Positions 1 to 10,344 are shown, numbered from the stretch's first letter. The stretch: 64,000 nucleotides of DNA from Malus domestica (GCF_042453785.1 NC_091671.1:36223001-36287000); one strand, 5' to 3'. The notes: generated by a model from the letters alone, not told the origin. Program-made: numbers and translations.

Positions 1-494
1 GCTAGTTCATATTCCTTGATCTTGCGAATTGTGATCATCCAAGAAAATACGCTTATAATTGCAGACTTCAATAGTAAATTTCATTTTTGAAACCAATCAC
101 GACGTCGTACTCAAAGGGGGAACCAAAACAGCAGCAAATGGGGAAGAATGTTGAGCTAATCCCGCAAAAGGATACAAATGTGGTGCGTTTCAAAGCATAC
201 ACCTTAAAAATGCACATTCTTTGAAAGTCACTCACTTTTTTCAAAATTCACTCTGTTCACAGATGAACCCCCTTGGCATCCCAATCAAAGTTTTCAGATT
301 CCAACAGTGAATTTCACCATTAGTTTTTGGGAAACTGCAGAATGCGAAATCTTCCAGGAAAAAAAACAACTTTCCACACAATCATTACCGATCTTCTAAA
401 AACTATTCAAATTCCAAATTACACAAACTCATTTAACCTAAATTCTCCTAAAAACTAAACAAACAAATCGAAAATTACATCGCCAAGGGCATAC
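1..494 (-). other. Intron 1 of the Tubby-like F-box gene (partial)
   Basis: This AT-rich stretch follows the splice donor of the first coding exon on the minus strand (intron GT read at 494-493). I see no continuation of the tubby domain before the window edge, so the rest of the gene lies to the left of position 1. Confidence 0.7.
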
Positions 495-839
495 CTGTTT
501 AAGGCACGAAGGGAAGGTAATTTTGCCACTGTACGAAGGAGACCGCGCGATCTCCTTGGTGATATCCCTCCACCGCTTGCAGACACAGGCACAAGCGACG
601 ACGTTTTTGCGGTGAGGCCACTTGTCCTCGCTGGCCTCCACTCTCCGTATGATCTCACCGAGCAGCTCCGGGAGCATATCCGACCACGAAGACGACGACG
701 GCGATGAAGATGAGTCAGCACAGTCCGAGTCGCGGACGACTCGGCGGTTGCCCCCACGCGCCTGATCCTCGTCGCTGAGCTTCAATTCCCTGAACGATTT
801 GGAGAATTTCCGGGAGCGAAAGGCTTTCCGCAGAGACAT
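495..839 (-). CDS. Tubby-like F-box protein, first coding exon (partial gene)
   Basis: Exon 1 encodes about 115 residues from ATG at 839-837 to a splice donor after CLKQ (CAG then GTATGCCC). The protein starts MSLRKAFRSRKFSKSFREL and has a serine-rich linker. An F-box follows at about residues 47-95 (WSDMLPELLGEIIRRVEA ... ACVCKRWRDITKEI). It ends at the opening strand of the tubby domain (GKITFPSCLKQ). This layout is that of plant TLP proteins, which link an SCF-type F-box to a phosphoinositide-binding tubby domain. In known TLPs the next residues begin PGPRD and the protein is about 400 residues long; those exons are outside the window. The reading frame also runs upstream of this ATG, but the MSLRK start matches family N-termini. 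Which TLP paralogue it is cannot be told. Confidence 0.9.
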
Positions 840-2020
840 GGGTTCAGATTGGGGCTCTAGGGTTAGGGTTCCGATCTCGAACTTGCTGGTAAAGAGAAGC
901 AGTTTTTTCTCCTTACAGAGAGAAAAGAGAGCGAGAGTGGTAGGGGTTGATGATGAATGGGAGAAAATGAGTTTTGATAGAGAGCCGGGGCTGTGACGGG
1001 TGATATTTTGGAGGCCAATGGGAGAACGAGGATTGGACGCGTGGGGAGATGGGATGTGGTGGTGAAGGGGCGTTGGGTGACGGGGATGTGAGGTTAGTGG
1101 TGTTGTCAAAGTGTGGTGGGCGTTTGACTGGTCCTATTCAACGTTAACAGCTGAAACCCGTTCGCGGCAGAGTACCGTAACAGTGACTGCCATTTATGGC
1201 TTATACTTTGTGTCTCATATTTGTTGTAGTTCTATTTTGGTTAGGAATGTGATTGTGTAAATATAATAAATCGTTATAGAAATCTATAATGTTTTTCGAT
1301 AGTTTTATTTTATTGTAATGTATTACTTGAAAGATGAGAATATTTTAAAAATAAAATGATTGTCTAATTCTAATAATTTATTGTCACTTAGTACAACATC
1401 TAGTGTTATTATTTTTTATTTGTAAATGAGATGTTTTAGTTTCATTCTCGCCTAAAACGAATTTGAACCACATTATTGCTAGCTCATTGTGACTTAGTGG
1501 AGATAATATCATTTGTTCAACAAACAAAAAAAATCAATAATTTATTCTTAATTAAGGATAAATACGAATTTTAGCATAACCAACTACGATATTGAAACAA
1601 TATTATTCTTAGTATTCTACAACCAATGGGATAAAATTAGTGGGACTAGGTCTGTCTTTCCTTAGAATGTATGAAACTTTTTCATCTTCCGCAGAAAACC
1701 TTCTTCGCATGACGCAATTTTTTGTATTTTCCAAAAACGTCTTGAATCAAAAGATATATTGTCAAGGCGCCGTGTGATACCTGATCCTTCTCTTCTTGCC
1801 TAACTCCTTATCTCTTATTTTTGCTCTATCTCTAGCCTTGTCTTGCTCCATATTCAGTGCATGTTGGCGAGCCAATTTGAAAATTAATTTTAGTAATCAT
1901 TATTTGAAGAATTCCTTCTTGCAACTCTTTTCTTAGCAACCTTCTTACAAATAGGCCTCGAGGTTTCTTGGGTTTGTGTGAGCAATTCAATTGGGGTTTC
2001 CTATGGTGCCTCCAATGATG
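840..2020. other. 5' leader and upstream region of the Tubby-like gene; no other gene
   Basis: The first 150 bases or so are purine/pyrimidine-skewed and probably form the TLP 5' leader on the minus strand. The rest is AT-rich and non-coding, apart from one short copy of a dispersed repeat at 1452-1530. I see no further gene. Confidence 0.5.
1452..1530. repeat. Dispersed repeat fragment (attattgctagc... family)
   Basis: It carries the core cacattattgctagctcat and a gagataatatcatttgtt tail, also seen at 42718-43380 and, reverse-complemented, at 45350-45700. Three unlinked sites sharing the core indicate a dispersed repeat family, probably a small non-autonomous element. Confidence 0.55.
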
Positions 2021-2025
2021 ATTCT

Positions 2026-2279
2026 TGACATGCCCCGATCCCGATGTCCGAAGGACAACATGATGGTCATATGCTGGCGACACCCGAGGTGACGCAAGCT
2101 ATTTTATGAATGCATGTGCCAAGAACATGTGAAACATGCATATAAATTTTGCGCATAACTACTTAATGTAATATTCAAATACAACTTTAACAAAATAATA
2201 TAATAAGTTCAACTGCCAACAAGATAATAGTGATAATGCATGACATGTTCAGATCATATTACTAATTCAAAATACAAGC
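2026..2279. mobile_element. Solo LTR copy 1, left fragment
   Basis: It starts TGACATGCCCCGATCCCGAT and is the reverse complement of the right end of the solo LTR at 28781-31336. It is preceded by attct (2021-2025), which recurs at 28220-28224 just beyond the right fragment, so the whole LTR spans 2026-28219. It was later split by the Tat element at 2280 and by the hAT-like element at 25597. The last five bases (2275-2279, caagc) are the Tat target site. Confidence 0.75.
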
Positions 2280-2760
2280 TGTTGATGCACAAAATCAGTG
2301 AGGACTTTGGTACAACAAAAAGTGTTAAGTTTGTGACCTTCACTAGATTGCTCCGGTCACTAGTGTGAATAAGTATGTAAATGGATAGGGACAGGGAAGC
2401 AAACACAAGATGTACATGGTTTACCTAGATTGGCTACGTCCACGAAGTAGAGGAGTTCTCATTAATTGTGAAGGGTTTACACAAGTACATAGGTTCAAGC
2501 TCTCCTTTAGTGAGTACTAGTGAATGATTTAGAACAAATGACATTAGGAAATATTATGAGAGAATGATCTCTATTTATAGAAGAGAGTTTCTAGTTTCAT
2601 TTTGACATTGACACGTGTCGTGTTGTGATTTGCTTCTGATGTCGACACGTGTTGCGCTGTGATTGGCCTCCTGGTTGGAGGGAAACTCTTCTGGGTCCTT
2701 GACGGTATAACGTTGACTGGTGCTCAGTAGTTTCGGGATTGGTCAAATATGGTACAAACA
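2280..2760 (-). repeat. 3' LTR of the Tat element
   Basis: It is 481 bp with TG...CA ends and matches 23518-23998 along its full length. The element-sense polypurine tract lies immediately inside it at 2761-2772. Confidence 0.92.
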
Positions 2761-4089
2761 ATGCTCCCCTAAGTTCCCGAGTGAGGGAATCTCCTCGGTT
2801 GGGAACTTGCAAGATCCAAGCCATTGAGTAATCACGAAACTTCTAAGTACTGAAGTGTGGTATCATTTTCACTTGCCTTATCTGTCTCATATGTAGATGT
2901 GGCATCTTCTCTGGAAGTACTTTTCCTCCATCCAGGGGTGGTATCTTTAACCGATGAAGATGCACAAGGTAATGTATCAATTTCACTTGAAGCTTACTTG
3001 TAGTTTCGGGCTTGGTCAAGTGTGATACAAACCCTATAGTAGGAGTCCCCCAAGTTGCCGAGCTAGGAGATTTGTCGAATGAGGTAACAGACAAGGTAAT
3101 CAATCAGACTTCCAAGCAAACAACCTGGATTTGAGGTTAGACTTCGGCTTCCGATTGATTGTTCTCCTTCTCCTTGTATCGTAAACAGCAACAAGGATAA
3201 GGAGAAGCAAATGGAGAAGAGATGATATGAGATACTTTTGCTTTTGAAGAAGTAACTTTCCACATGCTTATTCTTGAACTAGGCTGGAGGGTTTTCTGGT
3301 TTCCTCTAATGTATAAGGCCGACTCAAGAATTTGAGGGTCAAAACAAGTCCTTCAAATCTAGAGTACGTTCGACCCTGATGATATGAGATACTTTTGCTG
3401 TTGACAAAGTAGTGGATGTATCGGAACGCGTTCTGTTACACTTGTCTCCACATGCTTCCTTGTATCATTCTCACTTGCCCTATCTATTCTTCAGGCAGAT
3501 GTAGTATCTTATCTGAAAGCATAAGATGTTAAAGATGAGTACTCGAGAGCAATGCCAGGTAAGTAATCAGGCAAGGGGTTCCAGGCAGTCATTTCCTGAC
3601 TGGAAGCTTGATTCCAAGTGCTGACTGATTGCTCTCTTTCTCCTTGTCTTGCAGGTAAGAATAAGGCCAAAGGAAAAGACAGGGAAAAAGCATGATATGG
3701 GATACTCTTGCTTTTAACCCTGATGATATGAGATACTCTTGCTCTGGTATGGCTTGTTTGCAGAGGTATTATCGGGAGAAAAAGAAGCTGAGTATTTCGA
3801 GAGACTCTGCTGAGAGTGCCCTCTCAGATGTGAAGAAAAGTTGAGCATTTTTTTTATTTGCAGGTCTGCCTGGCTGTGGAGGATGGAGGTCGACATATAT
3901 AGGAGCCTCCCTAACAATAAGTAGTAGTGTTATTCCTTTACCCTTCTTGGTCATAGCAATGTAGTGGGAGCTGCAAGCTTCACGTGTTTTAACTTTGTCA
4001 GGGCACTTTGAAAAAGTGGTCTGTGGTATCTGGAAAGCTGATGTTGCATGTGAAGATTGCAGACAAGCTTTATCCAAGGAAATCTGGTT
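2761..4089 (-). other. Tat 3' internal region, non-coding
   Basis: It begins with the polypurine tract and holds no credible coding region. Degenerate echoes of the LTR end and tract (gtagtttcgggcttggtcaa near 3000 and ctcccccaagtt near 3050) suggest past internal duplications. Another echo lies near 6100-6260. Confidence 0.5.
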
Positions 4090-4835
4090 CTTGAAGTTCG
4101 GAGAGCGGTGCCTCTTCGGTTTTCGAACATGCAATCCTGTCGGGGATCTGGCTCTCGAGATTCCGAGAACGGTGCCTCTTTGATTTTTGAGAAAGTAATC
4201 CTGTTGGGAGTTTGACTCTTGAGATTCAGAGAGCAGAGTCTCTTCGATTTTTGAGAAAGTAATCATGTTGGGAGTCCGGCTCTCGAGATTCGGAGGGCGG
4301 TGCCTCTTCGATTTTTGAGCACGTAATCCTGTTAGGAGTCTGGCTCTCGAGATTCGGAGAGCGGTGCCTCTTCGATTTTTGAGAAAGCAATCCTGTTAGG
4401 AGTCTGACTCTTGAGATTCGGAGAGTAGTGTCTCTTTGATTTTTGATAAAGTAATCTTGTAGGGAGTCTGGCTCTCGAGATTATGAGAGCAGTGTCTCTT
4501 CGATTTTTGATAAAGTAATCTTGTATGGAGTCTGACTCTTGAGATTCGAAGAGCAGTGTCTTTTCGATTTTTGAGAAAGTAATCCTGTTGGGAGTCTGGC
4601 TTTCGAGATTCGGAGGGCAGTGCCTCTTCGATTTTTGAGCACGTAATCCTGTTAGAAGTCTGGCTTTCGAGATTCGGAAAGCGGTGCCTCTTCGATTTTT
4701 GAGATTGCTCTCGAGATTCGAAGGGCGGTGCCTCTTCGATTTTTGAGCACGTAATCCTGTTGGGAGTCTGGCTTTCAAGATTTGGAGAGCTGCGCCTCTT
4801 CGATTTTTGAGCAAGCAATCTTGTTGGGAGTGTTT
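4090..4835. repeat. 64-bp tandem array (about 12 units)
   Basis: The unit contains ggtgcctcttcgatttttga and gagtctggctctcgagattc. The tgcctctt/gtctctt phrase recurs at about 4107, 4171, 4235, 4300, 4364, 4428, 4492, 4556, 4620, 4684, 4728 and 4792. Spacing is 64 bases except for one shortened unit near 4684-4728. Since 64 is not a multiple of three, the open frames crossing it change frame in each unit and are not a real protein. Confidence 0.85.
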
Positions 4836-5135
4836 TCTCGAATGTGAGTAAAGGTTGGGCATTTTTGCCAGTCTACCTTGCCACGGACCACGGAGGTTAA
4901 CACACATTGGGACTTTCTAGTTATCAAGCAGTGGTGTTGTTCTTTTACCCTTGTGGGTAATAGTAGGGTAGCTGGATCTTCAAAATTTATGTGTCTAAAC
5001 TTTGTCAGAGATCTTTGGCAAAATTATATGTGGTACCCGAGGAGCTGATGTTGCGTGTGGAAAGTGATGCCTCTTCGGAATCCGGAGAATGGTGCCTCTT
5101 CAATTTTGAACCAACGGCCTTGTTGCCCTTTCTTT

Positions 5136-5140
5136 TATAA
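5136..5140 (+). promoter_or_regulatory. TATA box of the antisense accessory gene
   Basis: tcttttataagggcacc at 5131-5147 has a good plant TATA context. It lies 110 bases before the ATG at 5250, on the strand opposite to the host retroelement. A start site near 5165-5170 would give an 80-base leader. The assignment is inferred from sequence only. Confidence 0.6.
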
Positions 5141-5249
5141 GGGCACCAATTGTGTGCAAGAAGTACATTCAGAGAGTTATTGCTTGTAGGAATTTTCCCC
5201 TTACTTCAGAGATTTATTGCACCTCATTTCTCCTTCATCATTTCTGAGA

Positions 5250-5924
5250 ATGTCTGGCCCATCCGACCGTCGTTTTGACTTGAACTTTGGTGAAGAGGTA
5301 GCCATGCCTTCTCAAGACAAAATATATCGCCCATCCTTCTTATCCCATACCGGTCCTCTTACCGTTGGGGACTCTATGATGAAGAATGATATGACCGCTG
5401 CGGTGGTGGCCAGTAACCTTATAACTCCCAAAGATAACAGACTACTTTCCAAACGGTCTGATGAGTTGGCTGTTAAGGATTCTTTGGCTCTCAGTGTTCA
5501 GTGTGTAGGTTTTGTGTCTAATATGGCTCAACTCCTATTTGCTCAAACCCGCCAAGTTGAATCATTGGCGGCTGAAGTGATAAGTCTCAAATAGGAGATC
5601 AGAGGGCTCAAGCATGAGAATAAACAGTTGCACAGGCTCGCACATGACTATGTTACAAGCATGAAGAGGAAGCACGACCAGCTGCAGGAATCTGATGGTC
5701 AGATTTTACTTGATCATCAGAGGTTTGTGGGTTTGTTCCAAAGGCATTTATTGCCTTCGTCTTCTGAGGCTGTATCGCGTAATGAAGCTCCAAATGATCA
5801 ACCTTCGGTGCCTCTTCATTCTGGGGTTCTGCCTAGTACTGAGGCTCCGAATAATCACCTTCTGGTGCCTCATCTTTTTAGGGCTCTACCGACTGCTGAG
5901 ACTTCTCCTGAGCAACCTTTGTGA
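5250..5924 (+). pseudogene. Antisense accessory ORF of the Tat element (one nonsense mutation)
   Basis: The frame opens MSGPSDRRFDLNFGEE and runs 224 codons to TGA at 5922-5924, broken only by TAG at 5592-5594. Upstream and downstream halves are in the same frame, so a single substitution (probably CAG to TAG) disabled it. No protein domain is recognisable. The N-terminal third is polar. A helical, coiled-coil-like stretch surrounds the stop (VESLAAEVISLK, then EIRGLKHENKQLHRLAHDY). A degenerate proline-rich repeat of about 20 residues forms the C-terminus (EAPNDQPSVPLH / EAPNNHLLVPHL / TSPEQPL). I recall near-identical hypothetical proteins from Rosaceae annotations; this is memory, not a search. 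It lies between integrase and 3' LTR and runs against the element, as do the antisense ORFs described for Tat relatives such as maize Grande. It has its own TATA box and AATAAA. Function is unknown. Confidence 0.72.
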
Positions 5925-5991
5925 AGGCTCATTCTTGTTTGTTTATTTTGATTCATGTATATGTACATATTTGTAACTTATCAGAGATATC

Positions 5992-5997
5992 AATAAA
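5992..5997 (+). terminator. Poly(A) signal AATAAA of the antisense gene
   Basis: AATAAA lies 68 bases past the stop at 5924, after a T-rich, TGTA-containing stretch (catgtatatgtacatatttgta) typical of plant far-upstream elements. With the TATA box at 5136 it makes a self-contained transcription unit. Confidence 0.55.
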
Positions 5998-6443
5998 CAA
6001 GTTTTACTTCATTTCAACGTATTGTGTTAAATACACCAATGCCTTCTTCACTAAGTTCTTTGAATTTTTCCTTTTGTTGAAGCTTTGTGAGTGAAGCATG
6101 TAGGTTGAGGTAGTGCTCCCTTAATTTCCCAAGTGAGGAAAACTTCTCGTTTGTAGACTTGAAAAATCCAAGTCATTGAGTGGTCGTGAGACTTCCGAGT
6201 ATCAAGGTGCAGTATCATATGGTAGGAATCCCCCAAGTCTCCGGTCGATGGAGTTGACGAATGAGGCATTTCCTTTCTAAATGGTAGCCAAAAACTCCTT
6301 CTTCATATATATTTGTTATGAAAGTTATTAGGCCCAAAGAAGAGGAGGCCTAGGTAATTTTTTTTTCGATTTTTTTTTTAATTTTCGAATTTTCGAATTT
6401 TTGAATTTTTGAATTTCCGAATTTTTTAATTTTCGAATTTCAG

Positions 6444-6446
<3 letters not shown>

Positions 6447-6484
<38 letters not shown>
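6447..6484. repeat. (AT)19 microsatellite
   Basis: An uninterrupted AT dinucleotide run, preceded by a degenerate aattttcgaatt array from about 6360. Confidence 0.95.
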
Positions 6485-6488
<4 letters not shown>

Positions 6489-6576
6489 TAAAGCTTTGTA
6501 GGTGAAGCTTTGATGCTGAAGCTTTGTAGGTGAAGCTTTGAGGTTGAAGTTTTGTTGGGCACCATGAATTGATTTT

Positions 6577-6610
6577 GCTTCACACTATCTTGATCAAGAT
6601 AGTGTGAAGC
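6577..6610. repeat. Perfect 34-bp palindrome, copy 1
   Basis: The sequence reads gcttcacactatcttga and then its exact reverse complement, with no spacer. It recurs exactly at 7051-7084 and with one change at 7234-7267, and decays into cttgatcaagagtgtg in the array downstream. Confidence 0.9.
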
Positions 6611-6985
6611 TTTTGTAGGTGAAGCTTTTGTGTTGAAACTTTGTAGGTCAAGCTTTTGTGGGTCAAGCTTTTGTTGGTCAAGCTTTTGTAGGTGAAGCTT
6701 TTATGGGTCAAGCTTTTATAGGTGAAGCTTTTGTGGGTCAAGCTTTTGTGGGTGAAGCTTTTGTAGGTGAAGGTTTTATGGGTCAAGCTTTTATGAGTCA
6801 AGCTTTTATGAGTCAAGCTTTTGTGGGTGAAGCTTTTGTGAGTAAAGCTTTTGTAGGTGAAGCTTTTGTGGGTGAAGCTTTTGTGGGTCAAGCTTTTGTG
6901 AGTCAAGCTTTTGTAGGTCAAGCTTTTGTGTTGAAGCTTTTGTGGGTGAAGCTTTTGTGTTGAAGCTTGTGTAGGTGAAGCTTTG
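6605..6985. repeat. 15-bp tandem array (aagcttttgtgggtc type)
   Basis: About 23 units of a 15-bp motif alternate between aagcttttgtgggtc, aagcttttgtaggtg and close variants. Because the unit is a multiple of three, long frames stay open on both strands (repeated GQAFV on plus, THKSF on minus). These are composition effects and I do not call a gene. HindIII-like aagctt recurs in nearly every unit. Confidence 0.85.
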
Positions 6986-7050
6986 AAGTTGAAGCTTTGT
7001 AGGTGAAGCTTTGGAGTTGAAGCTTTTGTTGGGTACCATGAATTGATTTT

Positions 7051-7084
7051 GCTTCACACTATCTTGATCAAGATAGTGTGAAGC
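7051..7084. repeat. Perfect 34-bp palindrome, copy 2
   Basis: Identical to 6577-6610, including a shared upstream ttgttgggtaccatgaattg-like context. This shows that a larger block was duplicated with the palindrome at its edge. Confidence 0.9.
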
Positions 7085-8095
7085 TTTTGAGAATTTGTAG
7101 TTGTCCTCCATTGATGAAGCTTTTGTTGGTGAAGCTTTTGTGTTGAAGCTTTTGTAGGTGAAGCTTCGGAGTTGAAGCTTTGTAGGTGAAGCTTTGGAGT
7201 TGAAACTTTTGTTGGGTACCATGAATTGATTTTGCTTCACACTATCTTGATTAAGATAGTGTGAAACTTTTGAGAATTTATAGTTGTCTTCCATTGATTA
7301 AGCTTTGTTGAATTTCCCTTTTTTTTAATTTTTTTTTTAATTTTTTAAGAAACTAGAAATTTGAAAATGTGGGAGAGACAACATATACAAATTTTGATTC
7401 CACACTGTTAAGCAAGAGATTATGATGCAAGCCACACCTTGTAATAGTCGAAGGTTTGGATGAACCATATAAATTGAATTTGCTTCGAACAGTCTTGAAT
7501 TTGTTTCGAATGTTTGAGAATTGTAGTTGCCCTCCATTGATGAATCTTTTGTTGGCACCATAAATTGGTTTTGCTTCACACTGTCTTGATCAAGAGTGTG
7601 TGAAGCTTTTGAGAATTGTGGTTGAACTTCTTTGATGAAGCTTTTGTTGGCACAATAAATTGGTTTTGCTCCACACTGTCTTGATCAAAAGTATGTGAAG
7701 CTTTTGAGAATTATGGTTGCCCTTCATTGATGAAGCTCTTGTTGTTGGCACCATAAATTGGTTTTGTTTCACACTGTCTTGATCAAGAGTGTGTGAAGCT
7801 TTTAAGAATTGTGGTTGCCCTCTATTGATGAAGCTCTTGTTGGCACCATAAATTGGTTTTGCTTCACACTGTCTTGATCAAGAGTGTGTGAAGCTTTTGA
7901 GAATTGTGAGGGTTGAACTCCTTTGATGAAGCTCTTATTGGCACCATAAATTAGTTTTGCTTCACACTGTCTTGATCAAGAATGTGTGAAGCTTTTGAGA
8001 ATTATGGTTGAACTCCTTTGATAAAGCTCTTGTTGGCACCATAAATTGGTTTTGCTTCACACTGTCTTGATCAAGAGTGTGTGAAGCTTTCTACG
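7085..8095. repeat. Tandem array of 95-101-bp units containing decayed palindromes
   Basis: The phrase ttggcaccataaattggttt followed by a tcttgatcaaga core recurs near 7580, 7675, 7775, 7870, 7970 and 8065. Each unit also carries gtgtgaagcttttgagaatt. It is an expansion of the palindrome-containing block at 7051. Confidence 0.8.
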
Positions 8096-8414
8096 AGTTG
8101 TAATGTTTGCATTGTTACAGAGGGGAAATGTTTAAAGCTGATGCAAGAGGGCTGAATAGCTTGATCTTCGTATGCCATGCATTGAAGTTGTTGTTGGCTT
8201 GCAATAAGACTTTGTTGGTGACTATAACTCTTGTTGGGCATAAATGCTCCTCTAGTTGAGTTGTCAAGTTTGAGGGTTTCTGATTATTTGTGAATGCTAG
8301 GAGTTCACATGTACAAGTTGTACCACTCGTCTTCTGGTAGGTGGAATGAATGGTGAGTTGCTTTCATCACTTGGTTGGTGGTACGAAGATGAGTTCTTTC
8401 TTCCCCTGGTTGGT

Positions 8415-8865
8415 GGCATGAATGACAAGTTGCCAAATGATATTAGAGTACGGGCTGTACATTTCATCACCTGGTTGGTGGCATGAAGGAGAGTATGGGT
8501 TGTACATTTCATCACCTGGTTGGTGGCATGAAGGAGAGTACGGGTTGTACATTTCATCACCTGGTTGGTGGCATGAAGATGAGTTTCTTCTTCACCTGGT
8601 TGGTGGCATGAGTGGCAAGTTGCCAAATGATATTAGAGTACGGGTTGTACATTTCATCACCTGGTTGGTGGCATGAAGGAGAGTACAGGTTGTCCATTTC
8701 ATCACCTGGTTGGTGGCATGAAGATGAGTTCTTTCTTCACCTGGTTGGTGGCATGAGTGGCAAGTTGCCAAATGATATTAGAGTATGGGTTGTACATGTC
8801 ATCACCTGGTTGGTGGCATGAAGGAGAGTACAGGTTGTACATTTCATCACCTGGTTGGTGGCATG
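8415..8865. repeat. 45-bp tandem array (cacctggttggtggcatg)
   Basis: Units of 45 bp built on catttcatcacctggttggt alternate with longer units carrying gccaaatgatattagagta. The 45-base period keeps plus-strand frames open (SPGWWHEGEYGLYI repeats), which I regard as spurious. The array continues after the Athila insertion at 17012-17060, so the Athila landed inside it; the target site is gcatg. Confidence 0.8.
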
Positions 8866-10344
8866 TGGTAGGATTAAAAGCACACCACAAAGTAGCCCAC
8901 AATAATCCTATTGATTTTCCTTATTAACACTAAAATTTGTCGATTGTAGCATACAAAAATAAGGGTCTTTCCCGCAGAAGATTGTTTGATCCAAATACTT
9001 AAAATGTCACAAAAACAATAATTATTAAACTAACTTACACTTACCAGCCACCAAACAATAATTATTAAACTAACTTATTAAACTAACTTACACTGACCAG
9101 CCACCAAACAATAATTATTAAACTAACTTACACTTATCCAAATAATAATTATTAAACTAACTTACACTTATCCAAATGCAACGAAATTTTATACACATAA
9201 ACTAGACACACCAAGCTATGCTCACACAAATGTTTGGGATTTTTTGAGTTGATTAGCTATTTAAATTAAATCGGACAAAACAGGACCTCAACAAGTTTTA
9301 AATAATACCAATAGATTTTAATTCACAAGTTAAGAAAACGAGTTAGGGGAATTGTTATCCACCACCAAATAATCATGCAAACATGTTATGTTTCATTCAA
9401 ATTCCTTTTATTTCCGGATGAAGATGCTCAAGTTGGCTCAATGTTAGAACACAACCTATTACTCTTTCTTACGTAGTATGTTAAGAGAATGGCGTTTTCA
9501 ACTTAACGTAGTCCCTAGCATGCAATCTAGAATGGCATGTTCATAGATTTAACAAGTAGAAATCATTAAGAACGAAAAGAGTTTGAGTCATCACAAGGCA
9601 TGGTAAGTACTGGCGTTGTCTTACTTATCCTAGAAATCGGTTCACATGTTAACCACAATTAACAAGTGCTACTCTAGAACATATGTAGGTCCTCATTTAA
9701 CAAGGGCAGGTAAACATATATTCATAGCATTAAAATCCTAGATATGCTCACTATGTATGCATCCATAGAAACATATAAAGAATTTATCAATGACATAAGT
9801 AGTGAAACAATTTTCATCCTTTCATAAAAGTCATTCAAACAAAATATCACAATAAACTTACAATCATATTCGGGGCTTCAAAACAGCCCCTAACTACTAA
9901 AAATTAGTTACACATTATTCTTAAATTAAACCAAAAGTAAAACATGGATTTGAGAAGATAAAACCAAGAAAAGAAGATCTGCCGTGCTTTTGTGCCTGCT
10001 GCTTCTGCTCTCTGTCAGTTTCTTTGCTTTTCTCTCTGCTGCTTCCGTGCCTGCCCCCCTGTCAGCTCTTTTTCTCCGCACAGTTTTTCTGTGCTTCTCT
10101 GTCTGTCACGTCTCTCTGCTCTGCGTCTCCTCCCCGCACACTTCTCTGTGCTTTCTGCTTCTCACTTCGCTTTGCAGTCTGCCTATGTCCTTTTATTTTA
10201 GTCTTTTTCTTTCAGTCCGTGTCCCTCGTCAGTCGCGCACTCCTTTCCTATTTTATTTCAGTCTTTCCTCCACTCTCTTTGTTTTATTTCTTTTCTTTTT
10301 GCTGTGCTGCACTCCCTTCTTCTTTTCCTTTGTTTATTCCTCCA
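8866..10344 (-). repeat. 3' LTR of the Athila element (truncated)
   Basis: It is colinear with 15380-16764 from TGGTAGGATTAAAAG up to tgtttattcctcca. The last 240 or so bases present in the other LTR are absent and replaced by inverted integrase sequence. At 9015-9180 the unit aataattattaaactaactt is present about four times, against once in the other LTR. The C/T-rich stretch at 9980-10340 opens leucine- and cysteine-rich frames that are not genes. Confidence 0.88.

Noticed and set aside
438..1109. 223-codon minus frame extending the Tubby-like exon at both ends
   Set aside because: The upstream part reads through the 5' leader (HPTPLHHHIPSPH) and the downstream part through the splice donor; only 839-495 is supported as coding.
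4332..4907. Long minus-strand frames full of ESQTPNRI/KSKRH repeats
   Set aside because: They are translations of the 64-bp array. The period is not a multiple of three and the frames shift from unit to unit.
6580..7294. THKSFTYKSF and related long frames on the minus strand
   Set aside because: Direct consequence of the 15-bp period; there is no start context, conserved domain or promoter.
8297..8902. SPGWWHEGEY / HATNQVMKC repeat frames on both strands
   Set aside because: Translations of the 45-bp array, open only because 45 is divisible by three.
9984..10340. Leucine/cysteine/phenylalanine-rich open frames in three plus-strand frames, repeated at 16400-16880
   Set aside because: They fall in the pyrimidine-rich part of both Athila LTRs; C/T-rich DNA opens all frames at once. 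The apparent fusion to integrase at 10343 is a junction artefact.
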